This document shows, in pieces, positions 42,140 to 51,325 of a DNA stretch of 64,000 nucleotides. Position 1 is the first letter of the stretch. Every line of letters begins with the position of its first letter. The stretch comes from Sphingobacterium haloxyli (GTDB taxonomy: Bacteria > Bacteroidota > Bacteroidia > Sphingobacteriales > Sphingobacteriaceae). The notes below the pieces were generated by a model that saw nothing but the letters and a program-made list of their open reading frames with translations, ran no database searches and was not told the DNA's origin. Both the position numbers and the translations under genes were made by a program. The DNA is taken from positions 248,001 to 312,000 of the forward strand of contig NZ_PVBQ01000003.1 in NCBI RefSeq assembly GCF_002980525.1, in the 5' to 3' direction.

Positions 42140-42791
42140 TATCAAATATATCGCCATCGTGGATGATCATGCTCTTTTCCGCAAGGGGCTGGCAGGGCTC
42201 ATCAATTGCTTTCTAGGCTACAAAGTCATCTTGGAGGCTTCGAACGGACGCGATCTCATTCATCGATTACAACGGGAGCAATTGCCCGATATTGTCCTGC
42301 TCGATATCAGCATGCCTGAAATGGACGGCTATGCGACGGCTGAATGGTTACGGATCAACCACCCGGCTGTCAAAATACTTGCACTCAGCACCATGGATGC
42401 CGAATCCGCTATCATCAAAATGATCCGGCATGGCGCCAAAGGCTATGTGCTTAAAGATGCCGAGCCCAGTGAGCTCAAACGGGCATTTGAAGAGGTGCTG
42501 ACGATAGGCTATTTCTTTAACGAACTGATTACGCGCAAGGTACTGCTTTCCATTCAGTCCTTGACTGGGGACGGAGACTTTCGAACGTTTGTCAAGCTCA
42601 CGGATCGCGAGACGGAATTTCTCAGGCAGATCTGCTCCGAAAAGAGTTACGCAGAAATTGCCGACGAAATGTGTGTCAGCGTCCGTACGGTAGAGGGCTA
42701 CAGGAATGCTGTGTGCGAAAAACTACAGCTGAAAACCCGGACCGGTCTAGCTATGTATGCCATCAAAAATGGAATTGTTAAATTAGATTAG
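42132..42791 (+). CDS. NarL/FixJ-type response regulator
   Basis: A 219-residue two-component regulator: receiver domain (about 4-120) with acidic pocket Asp11/Asp12, phospho-acceptor Asp58 (LLDISMPEMDG) and KGYVLKDAEPSEL, then a LuxR-type HTH (about 150-210, LTDRETEFLRQI, SYAEIADEMCVSVRTVEGY). The ATG at 42132 overlaps the kinase stop by 8 nt. Cognate partner of the kinase at 41357. Confidence 0.94.
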   Translation: MTNIKYIAIVDDHALFRKGLAGLINCFLGYKVILEASNGRDLIHRLQREQLPDIVLLDISMPEMDGYATAEWLRINHPAVKILALSTMDAESAIIKMIRHGAKGYVLKDAEPSELKRAFEEVLTIGYFFNELITRKVLLSIQSLTGDGDFRTFVKLTDRETEFLRQICSEKSYAEIADEMCVSVRTVEGYRNAVCEKLQLKTRTGLAMYAIKNGIVKLD

Positions 42792-42799
42792 GGGTGCTC

Positions 42800-43756
42800 C
42801 TATAAAGGATGCTTAACCCCTTCAAACGTCATTTTCACAGGATTGATGTAGCCTTGTTCGTCGAAAGTCATACGGTCAATAGAGGTTTCCCGTTCGTTGG
42901 CTCCAGTTTTATCTAAAGGTCTGCGATGGTAAACGATATAATAGGTGTCTTCGTTCGGGATTTTGATAACGGAATGATGCCCAGCGCCCGTCGCAATATC
43001 TTTATCTTGTTCGAGAATGGTGCCGATGCGCTCAAACGGACCGAAGGGATTGTCTGCTATAGCGTAGGCAACTTTATAATCAGGGCCGCCCCAACCACCT
43101 TCTGACCACATGAAATAGTATTTGTTGTTTCGGATAAACATGAAAGGTCCCTCTACATAATTCTCGGGCGTTACTTCTTTATAAATGGTGCCGTCGTCAA
43201 AAGGTACTAAGCTTCTGAAGTCATCGCTGAGCTTTACGACATTACAATGTTTCCATCCACCATAGTACATGTAATACTGACCGTCTTTATCTTTAAATAC
43301 AAATTGATCAATAGGCTGTGCTCCGTTAACAATATCATTAATTAAAGGCTTGCCTAATAGGTCTTTGTATGGACCTTCTGGCTTGTCAGCAACAGACACG
43401 CCTATACCGCCGATTTCCCCTTCGTGGACATCGTTCGCGCTAAAGAAAAAATAATATTTACCACCCTTTTCTATAATACCCGGCGCCCACATAGCTTTAT
43501 TTGCCCATTTCACTTCCGATGTATCAATTATTCGATGATGTTTTTGCCAGTTGACTAAATCTTTAGATGAAAAAGCATCGAAAAACACTTGTTCTTCGTA
43601 AGGTGCGGAGTAGGTCGGAAAAATCCAATAGGTATTGTCGTATATGATACCTTCAGGATCAGCATACCATCCTGGAAAGACGGGATTCTGCTGTGCAGAC
43701 AAACCTAACCATGCCAATAGGAAATAAAAACAGGTGAAAAATTTTACTTTGTTCAT
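42800..43756 (-). CDS. Glycoside hydrolase family 43 protein
   Basis: A 318-residue secreted protein: signal peptide (about 1-21, ending SAQQ), then a five-bladed GH43 propeller. PVFPGWYADPEGIIYDNTYW holds the catalytic-base Asp (YADPE), WAPGIIEKGGKYYFFFSA is the typical second motif, and YVEGPFMFIRNNKYYFMWS holds the catalytic-acid Glu. GH43 enzymes act on arabinan or xylan side chains; the exact linkage cannot be read off here. It stands alone, converging on the response regulator gene. Confidence 0.92.
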   Translation of the reverse strand: MNKVKFFTCFYFLLAWLGLSAQQNPVFPGWYADPEGIIYDNTYWIFPTYSAPYEEQVFFDAFSSKDLVNWQKHHRIIDTSEVKWANKAMWAPGIIEKGGKYYFFFSANDVHEGEIGGIGVSVADKPEGPYKDLLGKPLINDIVNGAQPIDQFVFKDKDGQYYMYYGGWKHCNVVKLSDDFRSLVPFDDGTIYKEVTPENYVEGPFMFIRNNKYYFMWSEGGWGGPDYKVAYAIADNPFGPFERIGTILEQDKDIATGAGHHSVIKIPNEDTYYIVYHRRPLDKTGANERETSIDRMTFDEQGYINPVKMTFEGVKHPL

Positions 43757-43832
43757 ATGAATAGGATTATTTGTTTTTAAAGATAAAAAAACAATCTGTT
43801 TTTTTGTGTATTTATAATCCTAATTGTATTAA

Positions 43833-43873
43833 GGTAGAGATGCAGGGGCTCCCTTTGGGTTTGCATCTCTACC
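43833..43873. repeat. Palindromic element with 12-bp arms
   Basis: GGTAGAGATGCA (43833-43844) and its exact complement (43862-43873) flank a 17-nt G/C-rich loop. There is no T-run, so it looks more like an interspersed palindromic repeat than a terminator. GTAGAGATGC-type palindromes are common in genomes of this and other phyla. Confidence 0.6.
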
Positions 43874-43889
43874 GCATATGGGATGGTAA

Positions 43890-44654
43890 TTAACGGTGTT
43901 CCACTACGCCGATGTATAATGGTGTATTCTCGTCACCGGCTTTGCCGGTCAACATAATGGTGTAGTAAGAGTGATACCGTTGACCACTGATTAATTCGCT
44001 TTTCTTTAATTCCCTTCTTTCTCTTGTTGCTAGCACGTTGCCACTTGCATCAGTGACTTTAAGCGTATAAGTACCGCTTGTTTGTGCTTGGAAGGCTTGA
44101 TGTTCTACCACCGAAGATCCTGTTTCAATGGGTCGATTACTGTACAATGGCTCATCTTCCCCTTCAATAAGTAAATTGACAGCGCCTACGCCGTCTGCCA
44201 TGTTCATGAACCGTATACCGGATTCATTCTCACCTAAGTTTTCGACGACTTTATCCTGCGCCATGGCAAATATTGGCTGTTCTGCTGTGCCATATACAAA
44301 AGAAGTATAGCCGCTGTCTATCTTAATGGTCAGCGTCGTGTCTACCAAAGCGCTTTGATTAGCGTTATAGCTTGCTATTGTTAATTTACGATTACCAGGG
44401 CGTAACAGCTGTGCGCCAGAAAATTTTTGATATTCTAATATCATCGGCACACCGTTTAGCGGGTTGCTAATGACATTGCCGTCTAAACGGTACGTTAGGC
44501 CGGAAGTTGCATCAGGGAAACTATTTACGAAATACATGACACCAGCTGCGGGCATGTCATTCCATGGACCATCATCATTATCTTTCAGGCAACTGCTAAA
44601 TGTGAAGACGCTGATAAGTAACAACAAACAAAATTGTAGAGATAACTTTTTCAT
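43890..44654 (-). CDS. DUF4397 domain-containing lipoprotein
   Basis: A 254-residue protein with signal peptide and lipobox FSSC (Cys22). The DUF4397 segment (about 38-150) includes VMYFVNSFPDATSGLTYRL and the repeated IRFMNMADGVGAVNLLIEGE, both beta-rich. DUF4397 proteins are envelope proteins of unknown role. Monocistronic by appearance. Confidence 0.85.
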   Translation of the reverse strand: MKKLSLQFCLLLLISVFTFSSCLKDNDDGPWNDMPAAGVMYFVNSFPDATSGLTYRLDGNVISNPLNGVPMILEYQKFSGAQLLRPGNRKLTIASYNANQSALVDTTLTIKIDSGYTSFVYGTAEQPIFAMAQDKVVENLGENESGIRFMNMADGVGAVNLLIEGEDEPLYSNRPIETGSSVVEHQAFQAQTSGTYTLKVTDASGNVLATRERRELKKSELISGQRYHSYYTIMLTGKAGDENTPLYIGVVEHR

Positions 44655-44757
44655 TGTATTTGCTCGATATATTTTGGAATTAATACGGGTACGGGCAAGA
44701 AAATGCTACAGCTAAAAAAAATTTTATCACATATATATTCGTTGGATGGATAATGAA

Positions 44758-45858
44758 TTATAGACGTTCTTTTTTCTTTTCGTGTTTTTGATTAAAGTTA
44801 GAAAGCGCCATAATGCGAGGGATACTACTATGTGACGCTAATTCTCGTAGTTTCTTTATCCGTTTCGCACGTTTGTAGACTTTAACTTTTTTATTGTTTT
44901 TGTACAGATTCCAGTTCATTAGCAAAACGCTGCCTAATACGATAAATAATCCTATAATCTGCAATGAGGTGACATGGTGGTCGGTGAAATAGTGTGCAAG
45001 CACCAAGGCAACGATGGGATTTATATATGCGTGTGTACTGACTTCCGTTGCAGGTCTGTGCTGTAATAACCATATATAACTACCGAAAGCCAAAATCGAA
45101 CCCATAGTAGCTAGGTAGATAATTCCGCCCCAGTCTTCCGGGAGTACGTCCTGTATTTGAAAACGGCGATATTCACCATTTATGCTGGCGACTACGGTAA
45201 AGGCGATGCCAGCACAGACCATTTGCCAAGCCGTTTTTACCATGATGTGCACATCTTCTTCTCCACGTTCCTGCATCTGTCGTGTTCTTTTTTCTTTGCT
45301 ATATTTTGATATAAGAGATCCTACCGTCCAAGCAATAGTTCCGAACACCAGTACGAACATGGCTGTAATTTTTATGTTTTTATCCCCCGAGGTATCCTCC
45401 TGTGCGAAAAGTTGTTCAGCAAACAACATAAAAACACCCAAAAAACCAAAAATCAACCCTAGCACGGTAGGTAAGCTAGAGAAATTCTCTTTCCATTTCG
45501 GCTTGTCAAAAACTACAAACCATATAGCTGTCGCTGCGGCGATAATAGTGACAATGGCGCTCGAAATATACTGCTCAGCCCAAATAATTGCAGCCATGTC
45601 AACGAATAGCAAGAGAAAACCAACAAACAGAGCATCTTTGACAGCTGTTTTTGCAAAGAGTTTGTATCCTTTAAAATAGCAAAATCCCATTAACAGCGAG
45701 CCGGCTATTATAAAGCGAATAGAGCCTAATACAAAGGGACTAAAGCTCCGCAACGCTTTTTCGATAAAGAAAAAGGTAGAGCCCCATACAATGTATACCA
45801 CGAGGTAAGCAAAAATAATACTGCCTGTAGTAGGCATACGTTGATTTCCTTTTGTCAT
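44758..45858 (-). CDS. EamA/DMT-family membrane transporter
   Basis: A protein of about 366 residues with ten predicted helices in two EamA repeats (about 10-135 and 165-310): VYIVWGSTFFFIEKALRSFSP and GSILAFGSYIWLLQHRPATEVSTHAYINPIVAL. The C-terminal tail is long, basic and cytoplasmic. The start at 45858 lies 1 nt after the stop of an Lrp-type regulator, so they form an operon. Amino acid or metabolite export under Lrp control is the usual reading for this pair. Confidence 0.88.
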   Translation of the reverse strand: MTKGNQRMPTTGSIIFAYLVVYIVWGSTFFFIEKALRSFSPFVLGSIRFIIAGSLLMGFCYFKGYKLFAKTAVKDALFVGFLLLFVDMAAIIWAEQYISSAIVTIIAAATAIWFVVFDKPKWKENFSSLPTVLGLIFGFLGVFMLFAEQLFAQEDTSGDKNIKITAMFVLVFGTIAWTVGSLISKYSKEKRTRQMQERGEEDVHIMVKTAWQMVCAGIAFTVVASINGEYRRFQIQDVLPEDWGGIIYLATMGSILAFGSYIWLLQHRPATEVSTHAYINPIVALVLAHYFTDHHVTSLQIIGLFIVLGSVLLMNWNLYKNNKKVKVYKRAKRIKKLRELASHSSIPRIMALSNFNQKHEKKKERL

Positions 45859-45859
45859 A

Positions 45860-46342
45860 TTAATCTTCTGTCGGAATAACAAGTTTTTGTTCTTCTTTTA
45901 CCGTTTCTAACACAATAGTGGTGCGTGTGGAAATAATCTCCTCTATTTTTCCCAGTGAATTGCGCATCAAATCTACTAAGCCGGCCGCATCATTTGTACG
46001 TACCTTAACTAGATATCCGTCGTCTCCTGCAATATCATGTACTTCTTGCACTTCGGGGATTTTCGCTAAGAGCAAGCCGACTTTCTGCGTTCCTATTGGA
46101 TCTTGTGCCTTAATGAAAATAAAGGACAATAGCTTTTGGTCGAGGGCATCTGGATTGATTTTCGCATTATACTGAAGAATAACTTGTTTTTGCTCCAATT
46201 TCTTGACCCGCTCTAGGATAGCGGAGGGTGCCATTCCCAGCTCTCGCGCGATATCTGCATTGTTCGTGCGTGCGTTTTCTTGCATGATTCGAAGAATCTG
46301 ATAATCAATCTGATCTAAGCTGAATTCCAGTTTTGTTGCCAT
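45860..46342 (-). CDS. Lrp/AsnC-family transcriptional regulator
   Basis: A 160-residue regulator: N-terminal HTH (about 10-60, LDQIDYQILRIMQENARTNN, IARELGMAPSAILERVKKLE) and a C-terminal RAM ligand domain (about 70-150, with VQEVHDIAGDDGYLVKVRT). It probably senses an amino acid and controls the exporter behind it. Its -7 box ends 4 nt before the ATG, so the mRNA may be leaderless. Confidence 0.94.
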   Translation of the reverse strand: MATKLEFSLDQIDYQILRIMQENARTNNADIARELGMAPSAILERVKKLEQKQVILQYNAKINPDALDQKLLSFIFIKAQDPIGTQKVGLLLAKIPEVQEVHDIAGDDGYLVKVRTNDAAGLVDLMRNSLGKIEEIISTRTTIVLETVKEEQKLVIPTED

Positions 46343-46346
46343 GCTG

Positions 46347-46377
46347 CAAAGATAAGTGTTTGTGGATAATATTCAAA
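46347..46377 (-). promoter_or_regulatory. Promoter of the Lrp-type gene
   Basis: Minus strand TTTG (46377 to 46374), 19 nt, TATCTTTG (46354 to 46347): an ideal Bacteroidota promoter. Only 4 nt separate the box from the ATG at 46342, which places transcription and translation starts at nearly the same base. Confidence 0.7.
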
Positions 46378-46501
46378 ACATAACAATGTATGCAGAATAA
46401 TATTCTTTTAAAATTGCATATTAATGATTATTGTTTATTTTTTTTAAAATTAATGATTTGAAGAAAGGGTTTCTTTCGATAGCTTCTTTGTCGCTCGAGC
46501 C

Positions 46502-46787
46502 GCGACTGGCTTTTCCTTTTTTTCTCTCAAAAAAAGGAAACAAAAAAAGTCGCCACTTTAAAATTTTGATAGGATGGGATAGTACAAAGATAATATCTCT
46601 ACAGTTATCAAAATTTTACATGTGGCGTTTAGAGGTTAAGGATGGGACAATACAATTGCATGACCCCTCCTTAACATTAAAATGTCCATCCGAATGTTTT
46701 ACAATTGTACAAACTCATCCTTAGTACGATCCCTTATGTAAAACATTCGAAGGACGAGGTTTTGGTTCTTTTTACGGAAAAAAGAAC
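46502..46787. repeat. Block of five consecutive inverted repeats
   Basis: This 458-nt gap (46343-46800) holds no gene. Inside it: 12-bp arms 46512-46523/46529-46540 within outer arms GCGACT 46502-46507/46548-46553; 13-bp arms 46559-46571/46606-46618; 8-bp arms 46635-46642/46668-46675; 13-bp arms 46691-46703/46737-46749; 9-bp arms 46765-46773/46779-46787. Loops two and three share AGGATGGGA followed by a TAC. This may be a non-autonomous mobile element, a structured RNA, or a cluster of terminator-like sequences. Confidence 0.7.
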
Positions 46788-46800
46788 ATAAATTTGTTTT

Positions 46801-49743
46801 TTGTCAAACTATAAAACAAACGTGCAGATTATACAAGAACTAAACCGACTTTCTTCCCTGCTAATGGGAGAGCTGTTTTATTTGCCCGAAAATCCACAGC
46901 ATCAGACGATGCGGTTGGCTTACGCCACCGATGCTTCTGTATATCAGGAAGTCCCCCTGGCAGTGGCGATTCCACAAGGCAAGGAAGATTTAAAAAACCT
47001 TATTTTATTCGCGGGTGAACAGCGTTTGACACTTATTCCACGGACAGCCGGCACCTCACTGGCAGGCCAGGTAGTAGGGAGCGGCATAGTCGTCGATGTA
47101 TCGCACTGTTTTAATCAGATATTGGAGCTGAACGTGAGTGAGCGTTGGGTGCGTGTACAGCCCGGTGTAATCCGTGATGATCTGAATAACTATCTTCGGG
47201 CGCATGGATTAATGTTTGGTCCAGAAACTTCTACAGCAAGTCGTGCGATGATCGGTGGTATGATTGGTAATAATTCCTCCGGCTTACATTCCATCGTTTG
47301 GGGAGATACGCGCAAGTGCTTATTAGAGGCTAAGGTGTTGCTCGATGATACGTCAGAGGTTGTTTTTGAGGCGTTGGACGGGGCTGCTCTTTTCGAGAAA
47401 TTGGCTTCTCAGACGCGGGAGGGCGAAATTTACCGAAAACTGAATGCATTGTTATCGCTTCCGGAAAATAAGGAGGCAATAGTATCGGGATATCCTAAAA
47501 AGACCTTGACCCGGCGAAATACGGGATATGCGTTGGATTTTTTGGTGGATGACGAGAAGTCGTTCAACTTATGTGAGTTGTTGGCAGGATCGGAGGGGAC
47601 TATTGGCATTGTGACCGAAGCGAAATTACGCTTAATGCCACTTCCGCCCAAGGAAATTGGTTTATTATGCGTGCATTTTGCTGACATGGTGGAATGTATG
47701 GAGGGTAATATCGTTGCGCTGTCTCACCATCCCGAAGCTTCGGAGTTGGTTGATAAATACATATTGGATTTTACAGTGGGGCACCCGACATATCAATATA
47801 ATCGCTTTTTCATTGAAGGTGATCCGCAAGCACTGCTGATTATCGAGTTTCGAGCGGATGATGAGGCTACGCTTTATCGAAAAGCAGATGCATTGAAAAA
47901 AGATCTAGTCGACAAGGGATTGGGCTATGCCTATCCTTTTGTTGTTGGCGTCCAGGAAACAAATTTGGTCTGGGATGTGCGTAAAGCAGGACTGGGCTTG
48001 ATACGGAATCTTCCAGGTGATGAACAACCGGTTAATCTCATTGAAGACTGTGCTGTTTCACCTGAAGATCTACCGGCATACGTAAAAGATATCCAGGTCT
48101 TGCTGGAGGAGGAAAATGTGCATGCTTCTTATTATGCGCATGCAGGAGCGGGAGAGTTGCATATTGAGCCATTTATTAATCTCAAAACGACACAAGGGCG
48201 TCATAAATTCCGATCAATCTTGGAACGTACCACGGATTTGGTTTTGAAGTACAATGGTTCTTTGAGCGGCGAACATGGTGATGGGCGTTTGCGAGGTGAA
48301 TTTATCGGGAAGGTGTTGGGTGAACAGGTGTACCAATTGTTGCAGGAGACAAAGGCAATTTTCGATCCTCGCGGCGTGTTTAATGCGAATAAGATTGTTA
48401 ATACCCCGCCGATGGATACTTCTTTGCGCTATGATAAGGTAGTGGATGGCAAGCAGATAAAAACCTATTTTGATTTTACAAAAGACGAGGGTATTCTACG
48501 TCTAGCAGAAAAATGTTCCGGTTCGGGTGATTGCCGGAAAACAGAAATCACTGGAGGCACGATGTGTCCATCATTTATGGCGACCCGGAACGAAAAAGAT
48601 ACTACGAGGGCAAGGGCAAATATGCTTCGTCAATTTCTGACAAATTCGACAAAAGCAAATCGGTTTGACCACGAGGAAATAAAGGAGGTGATGGATTTGT
48701 GTTTGAGTTGCAAAGCTTGTAAAAGCGAATGCCCATCGCGGGTAGATGTCGCTAAGATGAAAGCGGAGTTTTTGCAACATTATTATCATGCACATGGCGT
48801 GCCATTCCGCTCTTCAGTCATCGCCAATTTTACCAAAAGCCAGCGTTTAGGGTCTTATGTTGCACCGCTGTATAACTTGATAGTCAAAACACCGGTTCTT
48901 GCGAATATGGTAAAATCTGTGGTAGGTTTTGCTCCTAAACGTTCGTTGCCAACCGTTAATTTTACGACGTTATCTAAATGGGTTCGGAAGCAACCTGTCA
49001 AAAGCCACAAGCGAAAGGTGTATTTGTTCAGCGATGAGTTTACGGAATATAACGATACGGCTATTGGTATAACAGCTTATAAATTACTGACATCGTTGGG
49101 GTATGAAGTTATTATACCAAAACACGTGGAAAGCGGACGTACATACCTGTCTAAGGGTTTTGTAAAGGAAGCTAAAAAGATAGCTGAAAGAAACGTAGAG
49201 CTCTTAAAAGATTTGATTACAGAAGAGGCGCCCCTTCTGGGGATAGAACCTTCTGCTATTATCACTTTTAGAGACGAGTACGTCGAGTTAGTTGGTCCGC
49301 ATATGTATGAAGCGGCGCGCAAGTTAGCCGATCGGACATGGATGATTGATGAGTTTCTTGTTAGGGAGATAGACGCCGGTAGGATTCATCAGGAGCAGTT
49401 TACGAAGGTGGCGAAGAAGGTCAAGCTGCACGGACATTGTTATCAAAAAGCCTTTCATTTGGTTGGTTATACGGAGAGACTATTGTCGTTTCCCCAAAAT
49501 TACGGTGTGGAAATTATACCTTCGGGCTGTTGTGGAATGGCCGGGTCATTTGGGTATGAGGAGGAGCACTATGAGGTGTCCATGAAAGTAGGGGAACTTG
49601 TACTTTTGCCGACAGTGCGTGCAACAGATGAAGACACGCTGATTGCTGCTGCAGGAACGTCTTGCCGTCATCAAATCAAGGACGGAACGGGACGAAGATC
49701 TTATCATCCCGTAGAAATATTATATGATGCTTTAATACAGTAA
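46801..49743 (+). CDS. FAD-binding and Fe-S oxidoreductase, YdiJ-like
   Basis: A 980-residue fusion like E. coli YdiJ (D-2-hydroxyglutarate dehydrogenase) and GlcD-GlcF. FAD_binding_4 domain (about 45-185, PRTAGTSLAGQVVG, GPETSTASRAMIGGMIGNNSSG), FAD-oxidase C-terminal domain (about 250-530, HAGAGELHIEP, SGEHGDGRLRGEF), two Cys clusters (about 572-590 and CLSCKACKSECP near 633-644) and a CCG-type domain with SGCCGMAGSFG near 909. It oxidises a D-2-hydroxyacid and feeds electrons to the chain; the substrate is unproven. The start at TTG 46801 is 4 nt after a TAAATTTG box, so the mRNA may be leaderless. An ATG at 46864 is the alternative but cuts into the conserved N-terminus. Confidence 0.9.
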   Translation: MSNYKTNVQIIQELNRLSSLLMGELFYLPENPQHQTMRLAYATDASVYQEVPLAVAIPQGKEDLKNLILFAGEQRLTLIPRTAGTSLAGQVVGSGIVVDVSHCFNQILELNVSERWVRVQPGVIRDDLNNYLRAHGLMFGPETSTASRAMIGGMIGNNSSGLHSIVWGDTRKCLLEAKVLLDDTSEVVFEALDGAALFEKLASQTREGEIYRKLNALLSLPENKEAIVSGYPKKTLTRRNTGYALDFLVDDEKSFNLCELLAGSEGTIGIVTEAKLRLMPLPPKEIGLLCVHFADMVECMEGNIVALSHHPEASELVDKYILDFTVGHPTYQYNRFFIEGDPQALLIIEFRADDEATLYRKADALKKDLVDKGLGYAYPFVVGVQETNLVWDVRKAGLGLIRNLPGDEQPVNLIEDCAVSPEDLPAYVKDIQVLLEEENVHASYYAHAGAGELHIEPFINLKTTQGRHKFRSILERTTDLVLKYNGSLSGEHGDGRLRGEFIGKVLGEQVYQLLQETKAIFDPRGVFNANKIVNTPPMDTSLRYDKVVDGKQIKTYFDFTKDEGILRLAEKCSGSGDCRKTEITGGTMCPSFMATRNEKDTTRARANMLRQFLTNSTKANRFDHEEIKEVMDLCLSCKACKSECPSRVDVAKMKAEFLQHYYHAHGVPFRSSVIANFTKSQRLGSYVAPLYNLIVKTPVLANMVKSVVGFAPKRSLPTVNFTTLSKWVRKQPVKSHKRKVYLFSDEFTEYNDTAIGITAYKLLTSLGYEVIIPKHVESGRTYLSKGFVKEAKKIAERNVELLKDLITEEAPLLGIEPSAIITFRDEYVELVGPHMYEAARKLADRTWMIDEFLVREIDAGRIHQEQFTKVAKKVKLHGHCYQKAFHLVGYTERLLSFPQNYGVEIIPSGCCGMAGSFGYEEEHYEVSMKVGELVLLPTVRATDEDTLIAAAGTSCRHQIKDGTGRRSYHPVEILYDALIQ

Positions 49744-49822
49744 CTTTACAGAAGAGTTACGCATCGGCAAGCATGAAACTCATTTAACATTGGATTCGTG
49801 AATGCTAAGCATTTTATTTAGG

Positions 49823-49852
49823 TTTGTATTTATTCAATAAATAATACGTTTG
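49823..49852 (+). promoter_or_regulatory. Promoter of the lipoprotein gene at 49857
   Basis: TTTG (49823-49826), 18 nt, TACGTTTG (49845-49852). The ATG follows after 4 nt. Confidence 0.65.
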
Positions 49853-49856
49853 GAAT

Positions 49857-50498
49857 ATGAAAAGTACAATTTTACAAGCGACAGCGGTTATGATGTTGGC
49901 CTCAACATTAATAAGCTGTGGAAATAACCAAAAGGGTAACGAAAATGCAACCGAAGATGCCCTGACGGCGAACCTTAGGCAGTATGTAGCAACGTCCACG
50001 ACGGATAATCCAGCCATCTTCTTGTCCTTAGTAAAATCGACAGAGACGGATTCCGCTGTGGTATATGTTGGAAAGTCCTTAAATGATAAAGATACGATTG
50101 GACTTCAAATCGAAATAACTAAAAATATTCCGGCAGGAGTTTTTGAGGATGGAAACGTAAACGAAGAGAAAGCCTTTCATGAAGGGGCTATCAAATTCAG
50201 TTCGATCGGAGATGAGTCTGACAGATTTGTGAAGGCTGTGGCGACGCTCTATAAACAACCAATTGATAGCGCGATGACGGACGCTATATTAGCACCGCTT
50301 GTATTTTCCTCCAACAAGACTGTAGTGGATTTATCCGGAAATGGAACGTATGCATTTAAGCTGTTTTTTGCCAACAGTGCTGGCGAAGAAGCCGAAGTGT
50401 TTGCAGAATTGAATTTGTATAACCGCTCATTCAAAATGTGGGCGAAAGATGGAGAGCAATACCCGCGGATATTGTCGGCATTTACAAGTGGTTTGTAG
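49857..50498 (+). CDS. Hypothetical lipoprotein
   Basis: A 213-residue protein with signal peptide and lipobox LISC (Cys21), followed by an Asn/Glu-rich linker. No domain I recognise; the body looks beta-rich. It is 9 nt upstream of the esterase gene and likely heads an operon of lipoprotein, esterase, TonB receptor and DUF4249 lipoprotein. The start cannot be moved downstream without losing the signal peptide. Confidence 0.75.
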   Translation: MKSTILQATAVMMLASTLISCGNNQKGNENATEDALTANLRQYVATSTTDNPAIFLSLVKSTETDSAVVYVGKSLNDKDTIGLQIEITKNIPAGVFEDGNVNEEKAFHEGAIKFSSIGDESDRFVKAVATLYKQPIDSAMTDAILAPLVFSSNKTVVDLSGNGTYAFKLFFANSAGEEAEVFAELNLYNRSFKMWAKDGEQYPRILSAFTSGL

Positions 50499-50507
50499 AA
50501 GGGAGAT

Positions 50508-51317
50508 ATGAAATACATTTTTCTTTTACTAGCGACAATCGCTGGTATGCTACCGTTGCATGCCGCAACTGTCGATACGGTCAACGTACGAAGTGTACTG
50601 ATGAACAAAGACATCAAGGCTGTTGTTATTTCTCCCGAAAATAAAAAGGCCACGTCTACCCTTTATTTGCTGCATGGATATTCGGGAAATTATGCTAGTT
50701 GGATCAAAACTGCGCCTCATATCGAGCAACTTGTCGATACTTATGGATATCTGGTGGTTTGTCCTGATGGCGGTTTCAATAGCTGGTATTGGGATACACC
50801 CAAGAATGATTACCTGTACGAGAGCTATATTACGAAAGAACTAATACCTTTTATCGAACAGCAATATCAGGTAGGAAGCGACCGGACTAATCGGGCAATA
50901 ACAGGACTCAGTATGGGGGGGCATGGAGCATTGTATTTGGCGTTCCGCAATCAGGATCTTTTTGGTTTTGCGGGCAGCACATCAGGCGGTGTAGATATCC
51001 GTCCTTTTCCCGATAATTGGGGGATGAAGACGCATTTAGGCGAATATCATCAAGAACCGGAAATCTGGGATGCGCATACAGTTATCGAATTAACCCATCT
51101 GGTTAAACCGAAATCCCTTGAATTATTCATAGATTGCGGAACAGAAGATTTCTTTTTCGAGGTGAATAATAAATTGCATGAAAAGCTTACTTATATGAAT
51201 ATAGCGCATCACTATCTTACGATGCCAGGTAAACATAACGGAGAGTATTGGGTGCGATCGATTGATTTTCAGATGGCATTTTTTGCGCAATGTTTTCAAA
51301 AGGTCACTCTTAACTAA
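50508..51317 (+). CDS. Esterase-family alpha/beta hydrolase, secreted
   Basis: A 269-residue esterase of the esterase D/feruloyl-esterase type (putative esterase PF00756). Signal peptide (about 1-19), STLYLLHGYSGNYASW with the oxyanion region, the nucleophile elbow GLSMGGHGALY (Ser in GxSxG), FIDCGTEDFF with the acid, and PGKHNGEYW with the His. It probably acts in the periplasm on an ester or acyl sugar. The neighbour TonB receptor suggests it processes an imported or surface substrate. Confidence 0.9.
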   Translation: MKYIFLLLATIAGMLPLHAATVDTVNVRSVLMNKDIKAVVISPENKKATSTLYLLHGYSGNYASWIKTAPHIEQLVDTYGYLVVCPDGGFNSWYWDTPKNDYLYESYITKELIPFIEQQYQVGSDRTNRAITGLSMGGHGALYLAFRNQDLFGFAGSTSGGVDIRPFPDNWGMKTHLGEYHQEPEIWDAHTVIELTHLVKPKSLELFIDCGTEDFFFEVNNKLHEKLTYMNIAHHYLTMPGKHNGEYWVRSIDFQMAFFAQCFQKVTLN

Positions 51318-51325
51318 GCGTATAG

